Below are positions 54,499-63,065 of a stretch of 64,000 bases of DNA, one piece after another. Under the pieces are notes generated by a model. It did no database searches, was not told the DNA's origin, and saw only the letters and a program-made list of their open reading frames with translations. The stretch lies in NCBI GenBank assembly GCA_021732525.1, contig JAKFUU010000040.1, forward strand, positions 62,001 through 126,000, given 5' to 3'. The translations under genes and the position numbers were made by a program. Position 1 is the stretch's first letter; every line of letters begins with the position of its first letter. This DNA comes from Sphingomonadaceae bacterium. GTDB lineage: Bacteria; Pseudomonadota; Alphaproteobacteria; Sphingomonadales; Sphingomonadaceae.

Positions 54499-55893
54499 CT
54501 AAATCGCCTTTGGAAGCGCCAATCGGACCAGTAAACCGCCCAAATCCTCGCTTTCCTCCAACATAACCGAACCTTCATAAATTTCGGCAACATCGCGCAC
54601 AATGGCAAGGCCAAGACCGGTTCCCGGCTTCCCTGTATCCAGCCGCGCGCCGCGATCAAAGATTCTGATCCGTTCTTTTTCAGGAATGCCTTGGCCATCG
54701 TCTTCCACCAGCATTTCGACATAGTCGCCAGTATCCTGAACGGTTACAAACACACTGCCGCCGCCATATTTGGCTGCATTTTCGATCAGGTTACCCAGCA
54801 TTTCGTCCAGATCCTGGCGCTCAACCCTGGCGGCTATGGCCTTATCCCCATCCATATCCAAGCGGACATGGGCATAAAGGCGGCTCACCGCGCGTTCCAC
54901 CGATTCGAGGCTATCCCACACATTCGCCCGGCTATGCGCATGGCCGCGCCGGCCCACGGCGCGCGCGCGGGCGAGGTGATGGTCAACCTGCCGCCGCATG
55001 GTGGTGGCTTCGCGGATCACCGCATCGGCCAAATCAGGAGCGCGGGCCGTGGCGCTATTCATAATCACCGTCAGCGGCGTTTTGAGCGCATGGGCCAAAT
55101 TTCCTGCATGCCGCCGCGCCTCTTCGGCTTGTTTTTCATTATGATCGAGCAGGTCGTTCAATTCGGTAACCATCGGCATCACTTCGTCGGGCAGCGGCCG
55201 GGTTACGCGGCTTTTCTGACCGCTGCGCATCTCCGCGATGGATTCGCGAACCGCCCGAAGCGGCCAAAGGCCGTAGAATGTCTGCAACCCCACCAGCACG
55301 ATCAAACCCAGCGCCAACAGCAAAAAACTGGATACCAAAACCGACCGCAATTCCCGAATTTGCGCGTTTAGGCTTTCCCGGTCTTGTGCGACCACAAAGG
55401 TCCATTGCCGATCCGAATCGGGCAATATGATCGATCGTTCGGCGATGCGCAGCGGTTCGCCCGCAAATTCGTCGCTATTACGAAAATGAACCGAATCATC
55501 GGTGTGGCGCGCATCAAATTTTAACTCGCGGTCCCACAGCGACCGCGAAGGCAACACAGACACGCCGGATGCATTGACCTGCCAATATAGCCCGCTATTG
55601 GGTTCCAAAAAACGCTGATCGCCCAGCGCCCGGTTAAACCGCACCTCGCCCAGCGTATCAATTTCCGCCGATGCAATCATCGCGGTGAGTACATATTCAA
55701 GCTGATTATCAAAATTTTCCTCAACCGAATTGGACAGGACCCGGTCCAGTGCAATCCCGCCGCCAATCAGCAACACCATGATCCACAGCGCGGCAATGCC
55801 AATCATCCGGCGGCTGAGCGAACCTGTCCCGCTCAATGCCGGCATTTCGGCCTTCGATTGCTGATCGGCTAACGGCAGTGCAGGCTCATCCAT
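54499..55893 (-). CDS. Sensor histidine kinase, PhoQ-type layout
   Basis: A 464-residue membrane kinase. Two helices (about 29-50 and 186-208) bracket a 135-residue periplasmic domain. A cytoplasmic HisKA with NLAHALKTPLTVIMN (H268), then HATPase N box (LIENAAKYG), G1 (DDGQGIPE) and G2 (GTGLGLAIV) are intact. A linker between helix and His is HAMP-like. It starts 14 nt after the response regulator stop, the usual two-component operon. The signal is unknown; divalent cations are suggested by resemblance to PhoQ only. Confidence 0.9.
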   Translation of the reverse strand: MDEPALPLADQQSKAEMPALSGTGSLSRRMIGIAALWIMVLLIGGGIALDRVLSNSVEENFDNQLEYVLTAMIASAEIDTLGEVRFNRALGDQRFLEPNSGLYWQVNASGVSVLPSRSLWDRELKFDARHTDDSVHFRNSDEFAGEPLRIAERSIILPDSDRQWTFVVAQDRESLNAQIRELRSVLVSSFLLLALGLIVLVGLQTFYGLWPLRAVRESIAEMRSGQKSRVTRPLPDEVMPMVTELNDLLDHNEKQAEEARRHAGNLAHALKTPLTVIMNSATARAPDLADAVIREATTMRRQVDHHLARARAVGRRGHAHSRANVWDSLESVERAVSRLYAHVRLDMDGDKAIAARVERQDLDEMLGNLIENAAKYGGGSVFVTVQDTGDYVEMLVEDDGQGIPEKERIRIFDRGARLDTGKPGTGLGLAIVRDVAEIYEGSVMLEESEDLGGLLVRLALPKAI

Positions 55894-55907
55894 GGCAGCG
55901 GGCTGAT

Positions 55908-56573
55908 TCAGCTTGCCGGCTCCTCCAGGCTGTATCCAAGCCCGCGGATGGTGGAAATAACATCTTGGCCCAATTTTTTGCGGATGCGGGTGACGAAGAC
56001 TTCTATCGTGTTCGAATCTCGATCAAAATCTTGATCATAAATATGCTCGATCAATTCGGTGCGCGAAACAACTTTACCCTTATGATGCATCAAATAAGAC
56101 AAGAGCTTATATTCCTGCGCCGTCATCTTTACCGGATCACCGTTCAGTGTGACCCGGCCTGACCGTGTGTCGAGCCGCACCGCACCCGCCGTCAATTCCG
56201 AGCTGGCATTGCCCGACGCCCGGCGGATCAGCGCGCGCAGCCGGGCAATCAACTCCTCGGTTTGAAATGGTTTCGCCAGATAATCATCGGCGCCGGCATC
56301 CAGCCCGGCAACTTTGTCGGACCAGCTATCGCGGGCGGTGAGCACCAGCACGGGAAATTTCCGCTTTTCCTTGCGCCATTTATCCAGCACGGTCAGCCCG
56401 TCCATTTCGGGAAGGCCAAGATCCAAGATCACCGCATCATAATCTTCGGTTAACCCCATAAAATGGCCATCCTCACCATCGGTAGACAAATCAATCGCAT
56501 AGCCAGCAGCTTCCAAAGTCGATTTAAGCTGACGGCCCAATGTCGGTTCATCTTCAACGATCAATATCCGCAT
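55908..56573 (-). CDS. OmpR/PhoB-family response regulator
   Basis: A 221-residue regulator. The REC domain has EDEP, the phospho-acceptor D51 (AVILDLGLPEMDG) and the KP Lys (DDYLAKPF). The C-terminal winged helix shows MTAQEYKLLSYLMHHKGKVVSRTELIEHIY and RDSNTIEVFVTRIRKKLG. The start MRILIVEDEP at 56573 is the family's usual one. Pairs with the kinase downstream; a PepSY gene lies just upstream. Confidence 0.95.
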   Translation of the reverse strand: MRILIVEDEPTLGRQLKSTLEAAGYAIDLSTDGEDGHFMGLTEDYDAVILDLGLPEMDGLTVLDKWRKEKRKFPVLVLTARDSWSDKVAGLDAGADDYLAKPFQTEELIARLRALIRRASGNASSELTAGAVRLDTRSGRVTLNGDPVKMTAQEYKLLSYLMHHKGKVVSRTELIEHIYDQDFDRDSNTIEVFVTRIRKKLGQDVISTIRGLGYSLEEPAS

Positions 56574-56704
56574 ATAACCCCCTCGTTTCTGGCCCTTCAT
56601 CGGCCATTTATGGAATCTTACCTATTTGGATTAGAGATAGCAGATAAGACCGGCGTGGAAAAACAGCAATTTAGGCCTGTGGTCTCGCCATGCTGGTCGC
56701 CCGT

Positions 56705-57001
56705 TTACCGTTGACGGATAATCTTACCGGTTCGCGCATCCACGTCGACAAAGCGGACCCGGCCTTTATCGATAAATTTCAACCGGTAAACCTGCGCCGT
56801 GGAATCATATTCCGGCCCCAAATACTGCATCCCGGCCATCCGCGGCAGCACCGATATTTCAATTTGGCGCAGCGACATCACCTTGCCATTTTGCACATCT
56901 TCGCGCGCGCCGCCCTGATCATCGCGGCGGGCGTTTCCGGCCGCTGGAACGGCAACCATCAAACAAGCAGATAGCAATATTGGGAATAATTTGATTATCA
57001 T
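56705..57001 (-). CDS. PepSY-domain periplasmic protein
   Basis: A 98-residue secreted protein. A signal peptide (MIIKLFPILLSACLMVAVPAAGNA) precedes one PepSY domain (VMSLRQIEISVLPRMAGMQY...RLKFIDKGRVRFVDVDARTGKII). Genes of this type often precede a PhoPQ-like two-component system in alphaproteobacteria, as here; a modulatory role is inferred. The upstream in-frame ATG at 57085 would put 28 residues before the signal peptide and is rejected. Confidence 0.85.
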   Translation of the reverse strand: MIIKLFPILLSACLMVAVPAAGNARRDDQGGAREDVQNGKVMSLRQIEISVLPRMAGMQYLGPEYDSTAQVYRLKFIDKGRVRFVDVDARTGKIIRQR

Positions 57002-57119
57002 GACAATCGAACTAACGCTTTCGTTTTGAACCCAAACTGAATGATCGATTAGAATTTTGGTAAGAATTCTATTATTGTGTAACATCGATCGAGCTGCAAA
57101 TGTCAGCTCTATTACCCTC

Positions 57120-57890
57120 TTATTTTACCATCTGAAATGAAATGGCCAGCGTTACAGCGATTTCAATCTCCCCGCCCTCAAGCGGAGTCTGAGAGATGGT
57201 CCGTGCTGCATCAACCGCTTCCTCCGCTACCCCAAAAGCAGCGCTAGACCGTTGTGCGCTCTGCTCAACCCTTTCGGCAACACGCACAACAACGACGCCG
57301 TCAAAACCTGCTTTTTTGGCATGATAGCGCGCAGTTTCATACGCGCTAGCCCATGCCCTGTCCCGCGCCGATGCTTCGGCAATGCTGGAATTGTCCAACT
57401 TGAAACTGGGGCCGTTAAACTCGGTTGCGCCGCTAACGGTCAATGCATCGAGCAAATCGCCCAACCGCGTCATGTCGCGTAATTTGGCGTTGACCCTGTT
57501 TGATACCCGATAACCCTTAAATCGCTGTTTACCATTGGCGAGATAGCCATAATCGCGACCCAGAGATATGGCGCTTGTCTGAATATCCTTGGCATCGATA
57601 CCAGCGGCCTTTAACTGCGCGACCACCGCCGCCATTTTTTCCGCATTTTTGGCAATGGCATCCTTGGCCTTCGCGGCGCTGGTTTCAACGCCGGTTGAAA
57701 AGCTCGCGGCATCCGGCGCAGACAGGACGCTTGCCGAAACGGTCAAATCAATCGCCGGATTGGCCCGGTCTATTTTCAATTCGCTGGTTTGCAGTGTAAT
57801 CGATTCCGATCGCTGCGCCATTGCGCCTGTAGGGATGGTAGATAGACAGGCAAGGATCGCCCAATGATACATACCGCGACTCCTAGCCAT
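57120..57890 (-). CDS. SIMPL-domain (DUF541) periplasmic protein
   Basis: A 256-residue secreted protein. After a signal peptide (ending TGAMAQ) the SIMPL domain runs to the end, with AAKAKDAIAKNAEKMAAVVAQLKAAGIDAKDIQTS and YRVSNRVNAKLRD...GDLLDALTVSGATEFNGP. Its function is unknown, though family members are linked to stress. The third ATG in a row follows AGGAG with the best spacing. No partner is adjacent. Confidence 0.85.
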   Translation of the reverse strand: MARSRGMYHWAILACLSTIPTGAMAQRSESITLQTSELKIDRANPAIDLTVSASVLSAPDAASFSTGVETSAAKAKDAIAKNAEKMAAVVAQLKAAGIDAKDIQTSAISLGRDYGYLANGKQRFKGYRVSNRVNAKLRDMTRLGDLLDALTVSGATEFNGPSFKLDNSSIAEASARDRAWASAYETARYHAKKAGFDGVVVVRVAERVEQSAQRSSAAFGVAEEAVDAARTISQTPLEGGEIEIAVTLAISFQMVK

Positions 57891-57931
57891 CATCATCTCC
57901 TAATTGTTTACCCATGCTAAGTTTGAGCGCA

Positions 57932-58789
57932 TTAGATAGCCGTATTATGGGCAAATTCTATATAAATTTCTCGCAAGCGCATCGTCACCGGCCCCGGTGC
58001 GCCATCGCCAATCGGCCGCCCGTTAATTTTAACGACCGGCAGAACAAAAGCCGATGCCGCGGAGACGAAGGCCTCTTTGGCTTGTTCGGCTTCGGCCACG
58101 GAGAAAGCACGTTCTTCAATCCGCAGCGATGCATCCGCCGCCAGTGACAGCGTCGCGGCACGGGTAATGCCGTGCAATATCTCCCGGTTCAGCGGATGGG
58201 TGGTCAGGACATTGTCCTGCGTAATGATATGCGCGTTTTGCGAAGTTCCCTCACGCACCATGCCGCCGCGTATCAGCCAGGCATCGTCCGCACCCAGCGC
58301 CTTTGCCTCCATCTTCATCATCGACGCGTAAAGCAGCTGCGTTGTTTTGATGTCCGCGCGGCCCCAGCGCAAATCGGGCAAAGTAACCACCGATATGCCT
58401 TTGTCTGCACCGGCCGTGTGGACCAGTGGCATCGCTTGGGTGAAGGCGAAAACGGTTGCCGGCGTATCGCCCGGTGGCCACAGGAAACTGCGATCACCGG
58501 GGTTGCCGCGGGTGATCTGCAAATAAATCAGACCCTCGCTCAAGCCATTGTCGGTGATCAATCGGCGCATCAACTTCAACCATTGATCGCTGGGCCGATC
58601 ACAACCAATCGACAAGGCGGCCAGTGATTTTTGCAAACGCGCCATATGGCCGTCAAAATCAATCAGCTTGCCGTCCAATACCGACACCACCTCGTAAACC
58701 GCATCGGCGAACAAAAAACCGCGATCGAAAACCGATATTTTCGCTTCGCTTTCGCGGATGAAATGGCCGTTGAGATAGACGATACGCAT
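57932..58789 (-). CDS. dat: D-amino acid aminotransferase-like PLP enzyme (class IV)
   Basis: A 285-residue PLP aminotransferase. MRIVYLNGHFIRESEAKISVFDRGFLFADAVYEV is the class IV start; the catalytic Lys lies in ADIKTTQLLYASMMKMEAKALGADDAWLI. It is related to BCAT and aminodeoxychorismate lyase. D-amino acid use is suggested by the DRGFLFADAVYEV type start but is not certain. The start at 58789 fits family length; an upstream in-frame start is rejected. Confidence 0.8.
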   Translation of the reverse strand: MRIVYLNGHFIRESEAKISVFDRGFLFADAVYEVVSVLDGKLIDFDGHMARLQKSLAALSIGCDRPSDQWLKLMRRLITDNGLSEGLIYLQITRGNPGDRSFLWPPGDTPATVFAFTQAMPLVHTAGADKGISVVTLPDLRWGRADIKTTQLLYASMMKMEAKALGADDAWLIRGGMVREGTSQNAHIITQDNVLTTHPLNREILHGITRAATLSLAADASLRIEERAFSVAEAEQAKEAFVSAASAFVLPVVKINGRPIGDGAPGPVTMRLREIYIEFAHNTAI

Positions 58790-58885
58790 CGCCGCGACAT
58801 ATCCGCTTACGCCGCTTCGTGAAAGCGAAAATCCGCGCTCTTGCACCCTTGCGCTCTATCTCGCTTGCGCCTAACGCGCCGGATT

Positions 58886-60694
58886 ATGTCTCAACCTCCG
58901 ATCTTATCTTATGAAAATTTGGGCCTGCAACAAGGCGGCGGCTGGCTATTTCAAAATCTTGATCTGCATATCGGGCCGCGCGACCGCTTGGCGCTGATCG
59001 GCCGCAATGGCGCGGGCAAAACCACGTTGATGCGCCTGATCGCAGGTCAGATTGAGGCTGACAAAGGCAAGCGCACCGCCGCGCCCGGCACCAATATCAT
59101 TATGCTCGATCAAGATCCCGATGTGGCCGCGCATGCGACTTTGTTTGATTTTGCGATGTTTGATTTTACGATGACCGGCGATAACGCCCCGCCGCGCCAT
59201 GAGATTGAGGCGATCGCCGATCAGCTGGGCGTTGACCTGTCGCGCCCGTCCGCCACCGCCAGCGGCGGGGAACGGCGGCGAGCAGCCATTTGCCGCGCCC
59301 TCGCCAGCGATCCCGATCTGCTGCTGCTTGATGAGCCGACCAACCATTTGGATATACAGGCGATCGAATGGCTGGAGGAATGGCTAGGCCGTTATCGCGG
59401 CGCTTTCATGGTGATCAGCCACGATCGGCGGTTTTTAACGCGGCTGACGCGGCAAACTTATTGGATGGACCGCGGCCTGCTGCGTCGCAGCGAAATTGGC
59501 TTTGGCGGTTATGAAGCCTGGACCGAGCAAGTTTATGCCGAAGATGCGCGGAATGCCGCGCGGCTTGATGCCAAGCTGAAAATTGAGGAACATTGGAAAG
59601 AACGCGGCGTCACCGCGCGGCGCAAGCGCAACCAGGGCCGTCTTTCCAAGCTGATCGAAATGCGGGCGCAGCGCGCGGCGATGGAAGGGCCGCAAGGCAC
59701 CGCGAAACTCGCCGCATCGACCGACGGCAGCAAAAGCAAAACCGTCATCCATGCCGATAATATCACCAAGTCTTTTGGCGAGCGCAAAATTATCGACGGC
59801 TTCACCTTGCGGATTCAGCGCGGCGACCGGATCGGCATTGTCGGTGCAAATGGCACGGGCAAAAGCACGCTAATCCGCATGCTCACCGGCGAAACCCCGC
59901 CCGATAGCGGCAAAATAACGCTATCGCCAACATTGACCGGCATTGTGATCGATCAGCAGCGCAAATTGCTCAGCCCGGAAAAACGCGTGCGCGATGTGCT
60001 GGCCGAGGGTAGCGACTGGATCGATGTGCGCGGCGTGCGCAAACATGTGCAAGGCTATTTAAAGGAGTTTCTGTTCGATCCTTCGCTGATCGAGGCGCGG
60101 ATTGGCACTTTGTCGGGCGGCGAACAATCGCGGATATTACTGGCCCGCGAATTTGCCAGAGAGGCTAATCTTCTGGTGCTCGACGAACCAACTAACGATC
60201 TCGACCTCGAAACGCTCGACCTGTTGCAAGAGGTGATCGCCGATTATGACGGCACCGTCTTAATTGTCAGCCATGATCGCGATTTCCTTGACCGCACGGT
60301 GAATTTAACCTTGGGCCTTTCGGGATCGGGCAAGGTGGACATTATCGTTGGCGGCTATGCCGATTGGGAGGCGAAACGCGATCGCCCTAAACCAACGACC
60401 GATGCAAAACCCATCAAAAATAACGCAAAAACGTTGCCCGCAAAGTCCATCAAGTCAATAAAGCTGTCCTATAAAGATCAACGCGATTATGATCTGCTGC
60501 CCGCGCAGATCGCGGAAATTGATGCCGCCATTGCCAAAGCGGAAACCGAATTGGCCGATCCAACGCTCTATGGCCGCAACCCTGATCGCTTCGCCAAACT
60601 AACCCAAATGGTCGAAACGGCCCGCGCCGAAAAAGACACCGCCGAAGAACGCTGGCTCGAATTGGCAATACAAATCGAAACATTGACGGTTTAG
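58886..60694 (+). CDS. uup: ABC-F ATPase, Uup-like
   Basis: A 602-residue soluble protein with two ABC ATPase domains: Walker A GRNGAGKTTLM and GANGTGKSTLI; signatures ASGGERRRAAI and LSGGEQSRILL; Walker B LLLLDEPTNHLD and LLVLDEPTNDLD. The linker and a C-terminal domain with Lys-rich and coiled-coil stretches fit the Uup type, which acts on ribosomes or branched DNA. The start MSQPPILSYENLG at 58886 is the family's. Confidence 0.93.
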   Translation: MSQPPILSYENLGLQQGGGWLFQNLDLHIGPRDRLALIGRNGAGKTTLMRLIAGQIEADKGKRTAAPGTNIIMLDQDPDVAAHATLFDFAMFDFTMTGDNAPPRHEIEAIADQLGVDLSRPSATASGGERRRAAICRALASDPDLLLLDEPTNHLDIQAIEWLEEWLGRYRGAFMVISHDRRFLTRLTRQTYWMDRGLLRRSEIGFGGYEAWTEQVYAEDARNAARLDAKLKIEEHWKERGVTARRKRNQGRLSKLIEMRAQRAAMEGPQGTAKLAASTDGSKSKTVIHADNITKSFGERKIIDGFTLRIQRGDRIGIVGANGTGKSTLIRMLTGETPPDSGKITLSPTLTGIVIDQQRKLLSPEKRVRDVLAEGSDWIDVRGVRKHVQGYLKEFLFDPSLIEARIGTLSGGEQSRILLAREFAREANLLVLDEPTNDLDLETLDLLQEVIADYDGTVLIVSHDRDFLDRTVNLTLGLSGSGKVDIIVGGYADWEAKRDRPKPTTDAKPIKNNAKTLPAKSIKSIKLSYKDQRDYDLLPAQIAEIDAAIAKAETELADPTLYGRNPDRFAKLTQMVETARAEKDTAEERWLELAIQIETLTV

Positions 60695-60699
60695 CAGAT

Positions 60700-61212
60700 C
60701 TAACCAATTCGGTAATAATCCGCCAAACGATTGAGCGCGATGCCCAGCACAAGCTTGCCCGATCGGCACGGCCAACCAAGCGTCTTTTCGGCCATTGAAA
60801 CCCCCTCGCCTGCGCAAATCACCCGCCAAGCAATATCGGCCAAATCGCTGCCTAACATGGCGATTGCCGCATCAAAGCGGTCTTTTGCCGATAGCATTCG
60901 GTCGCTCGCCTCCATTGCCAAGGGCGCACGGCGTTTACCGCGCGAGATCGGGGTATTTTCCCAGCGCATCGTCACGCGCGGCCCCAAGGATGCAGCCTCG
61001 TAGGATTCACGCAATTTTTCGCCCGCCAAATATTGCCGGTCGCTCAAATGGCCGCGCGCAAAGAGCCAAGACAGGGGCGATTCGCCGATATTTACCGTTA
61101 CGCTGCGGGCGGCGCGGCCGGTTTTCGCGTCGCGCATGATGGTTTTTTCCACCAAATGGCGCGGATCTGCGTGCAATGTGGCGGGGGCTATTCGGGCTTT
61201 GGCGCGCGGCAT
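60700..61212 (-). CDS. DUF6456-like protein
   Basis: A 170-residue protein of the alphaproteobacterial DUF6456 kind. GESPLSWLFARGHLSDRQYLAGEKLRESYE and LGWPCRSGKLVLGIALNRLADYY are its conserved ends, the last being helix-turn-helix-like. Function is unknown. ATG at 61212 is preceded by GGAGAAAATT, better than an in-frame ATG at 61242. It is convergent with uup (5-nt gap) and divergent from the XRE regulator. Confidence 0.75.
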   Translation of the reverse strand: MPRAKARIAPATLHADPRHLVEKTIMRDAKTGRAARSVTVNIGESPLSWLFARGHLSDRQYLAGEKLRESYEAASLGPRVTMRWENTPISRGKRRAPLAMEASDRMLSAKDRFDAAIAMLGSDLADIAWRVICAGEGVSMAEKTLGWPCRSGKLVLGIALNRLADYYRIG

Positions 61213-61306
61213 AATTTTCTCCGATAATTTGTTGCGATTCATCCCTTGCCATTTTCGCCATATTGTAGGAAAGAAAAAACCTATTTGGTTTTTAGGAGAT
61301 GAAATT

Positions 61307-61870
61307 ATGCTCAGCCGTATCCGCGATGTCCGCCGCGCCAAGGGCCTGACTTTGGCGGATGTTGCGGAGCGATGCTCGCCGCCCACCACCGCACAAACGG
61401 TGGGGCGCCTTGAAACCGGCACCCGCACCTTGTCGCTCGATTGGCTCAACCGGATTGCGCGCGCGCTGGATGTGGATAGCAGCGAGCTGGTGATATTGCC
61501 CGATCAAGCCGCACTACCCGTTACCGCGCTGCTGGGTTCCGATGGCGCGCAGGCCCCCACGCAAGAAGAGCAGATATTGGTCCCTTCCATCGGCGGAGAC
61601 ATGATCGGCCTGCGCGTGACCAGCAGCATCGGCGAATATCGGCGCGGCGATGAAATATGGCTCGAAAAGCTGGTGCCGGAACAATTTGGCGAAGCGCTTA
61701 ATCTCGATATATTGGTGCCGCGCCCGGCGGGCCGTTTCTTATTCGCACGGTTGCTCGGCCGCGAAGATGGCAAGCTGCATCTTCTGCCATTGGAGGCCGG
61801 CGCGCGGCAACAAGTGGTGAGCGATCCCGTCTGGATCGGCAAAGCCGTCCGCTTGATGCGCCGATTGTGA
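61307..61870 (+). CDS. XRE-family transcriptional regulator
   Basis: A 187-residue DNA-binding protein. An N-terminal HTH (LSRIRDVRRAKGLTLADVAERC...TVGRLETGTRTLSLDWLNRIARALDV) is followed by a 110-residue domain (LVPSIGGDMIGLRVTSSIGEYRRGDEIW...) of no known ligand. AGGAG at 61294-61298 supports the ATG at 61307. Its stop overlaps the glycosyltransferase GTG by 4 nt, so the two are co-transcribed. Target genes are unknown. Confidence 0.88.
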   Translation: MLSRIRDVRRAKGLTLADVAERCSPPTTAQTVGRLETGTRTLSLDWLNRIARALDVDSSELVILPDQAALPVTALLGSDGAQAPTQEEQILVPSIGGDMIGLRVTSSIGEYRRGDEIWLEKLVPEQFGEALNLDILVPRPAGRFLFARLLGREDGKLHLLPLEAGARQQVVSDPVWIGKAVRLMRRL

Positions 61871-63045
61871 GCGCCCCAAATTTGCGGGTGCTAACGCTCG
61901 CAACGCTTTTCCCCAACCAAGCGCAGCCCAATTTTGGGATATTCGTGGAGCGGCAAACGGCGGGTCTGGCGGCACGGCCCGGCGTAGATGTTACCATCGT
62001 CAATCCGGTTGGCATCCCGCCTTGGCCATTAAACCGGACAGCCCGCTATGCCAGCGCGCAGAAATTGCCTTTGCATGAGCAATGGCGCGGGTTGAATGTC
62101 TATCGCCCGCGATTCATGCTGATCCCAAAAATAGGCGGATCAATCAACCCGGTGATAATCGCCAATGCGCTACTGCCAGTGATCCGGCGGCTCCATGCCG
62201 AAACGCCATTTGATCTGATCGATGCCGAATTTTTCTATCCCGATGGCCCCGCCGCCATGCGGATCGCGGACGCGCTGGGCTTGCCATTCACGATCAAGGC
62301 GCGCGGCGCGGATATTCATCATTGGGGCAATATAGCCGCCTGCTGCAAGCAGATGTTGGAAGCGGCGAATAAAGCCAGCGGGCTGCTTGCAGTTTCCGCT
62401 GCATTACGGGCCGATATGGCCGCGCTGGGCATGGTGAGCGATAAGATCATAGTCCATTATACCGGCCTGGATCAAGAGCGCTTTGCGCCCCGCGACCGCA
62501 AAGCGGAAAAGGCGAAATTGGGCCTGAGCGGGTCAGTCATGTTATGCGTCGGCGCGTTGATCCCGCGCAAGAATCAGGCTTTGCTGATAGAGGCTTTGCC
62601 GCAGTTATCCGCTGTCACATTGCTGCTGGCGGGGCAAGGCGAGAGCGAGGCCGATTACCGGGCGCTGGCGGAGCGAATAGGCGTGGCGGAGCGCGTGCAT
62701 TTTCTCGGCAATGTGCCGCATGATGATCTACCCGGCCTATTCGCCGCTGCGGATATTATGGCGCTGGTATCGAAAAGTGAGGGTCTTGCCAATGCGTGGG
62801 TCGAAGCGCTGGCTTGCGGCACGCCTGTGATCGCCAGCAATGTGGGCGGCGCGCCCGAACTTATTCGTTCACCCGATGCCGGACGGATAATCGCCGACAA
62901 TATCACCGTTCTGGTGAACGCAGTGCGCGAGCTATTGGAAAATCCCTCGCCGCCGGAGCGCGTAGCGGCGCAGGTCGCGCATTTTTCATGGGCCGCCAAT
63001 GCCGAAGCGCTCGAAGGCTATTTTCGCGGGATAACAGCGCGTTAA
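61867..63045 (+). CDS. GT4-type glycosyltransferase
   Basis: A 392-residue nucleotide-sugar transferase. The N-terminal acceptor domain begins LRVLTLATLFPNQAQPNFG, and the donor domain has VGALIPRKNQALLIEALPQL and the E-x7-E motif in SKSEGLANAWVEALACGTPVIA. Sugar and acceptor are unknown; cell-surface polysaccharide is likely. The GTG start overlaps the XRE regulator stop by 4 nt. Confidence 0.88.
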   Translation: MSAPNLRVLTLATLFPNQAQPNFGIFVERQTAGLAARPGVDVTIVNPVGIPPWPLNRTARYASAQKLPLHEQWRGLNVYRPRFMLIPKIGGSINPVIIANALLPVIRRLHAETPFDLIDAEFFYPDGPAAMRIADALGLPFTIKARGADIHHWGNIAACCKQMLEAANKASGLLAVSAALRADMAALGMVSDKIIVHYTGLDQERFAPRDRKAEKAKLGLSGSVMLCVGALIPRKNQALLIEALPQLSAVTLLLAGQGESEADYRALAERIGVAERVHFLGNVPHDDLPGLFAAADIMALVSKSEGLANAWVEALACGTPVIASNVGGAPELIRSPDAGRIIADNITVLVNAVRELLENPSPPERVAAQVAHFSWAANAEALEGYFRGITAR

Positions 63046-63065
63046 ACTGCGTTAAACGATCCTTG

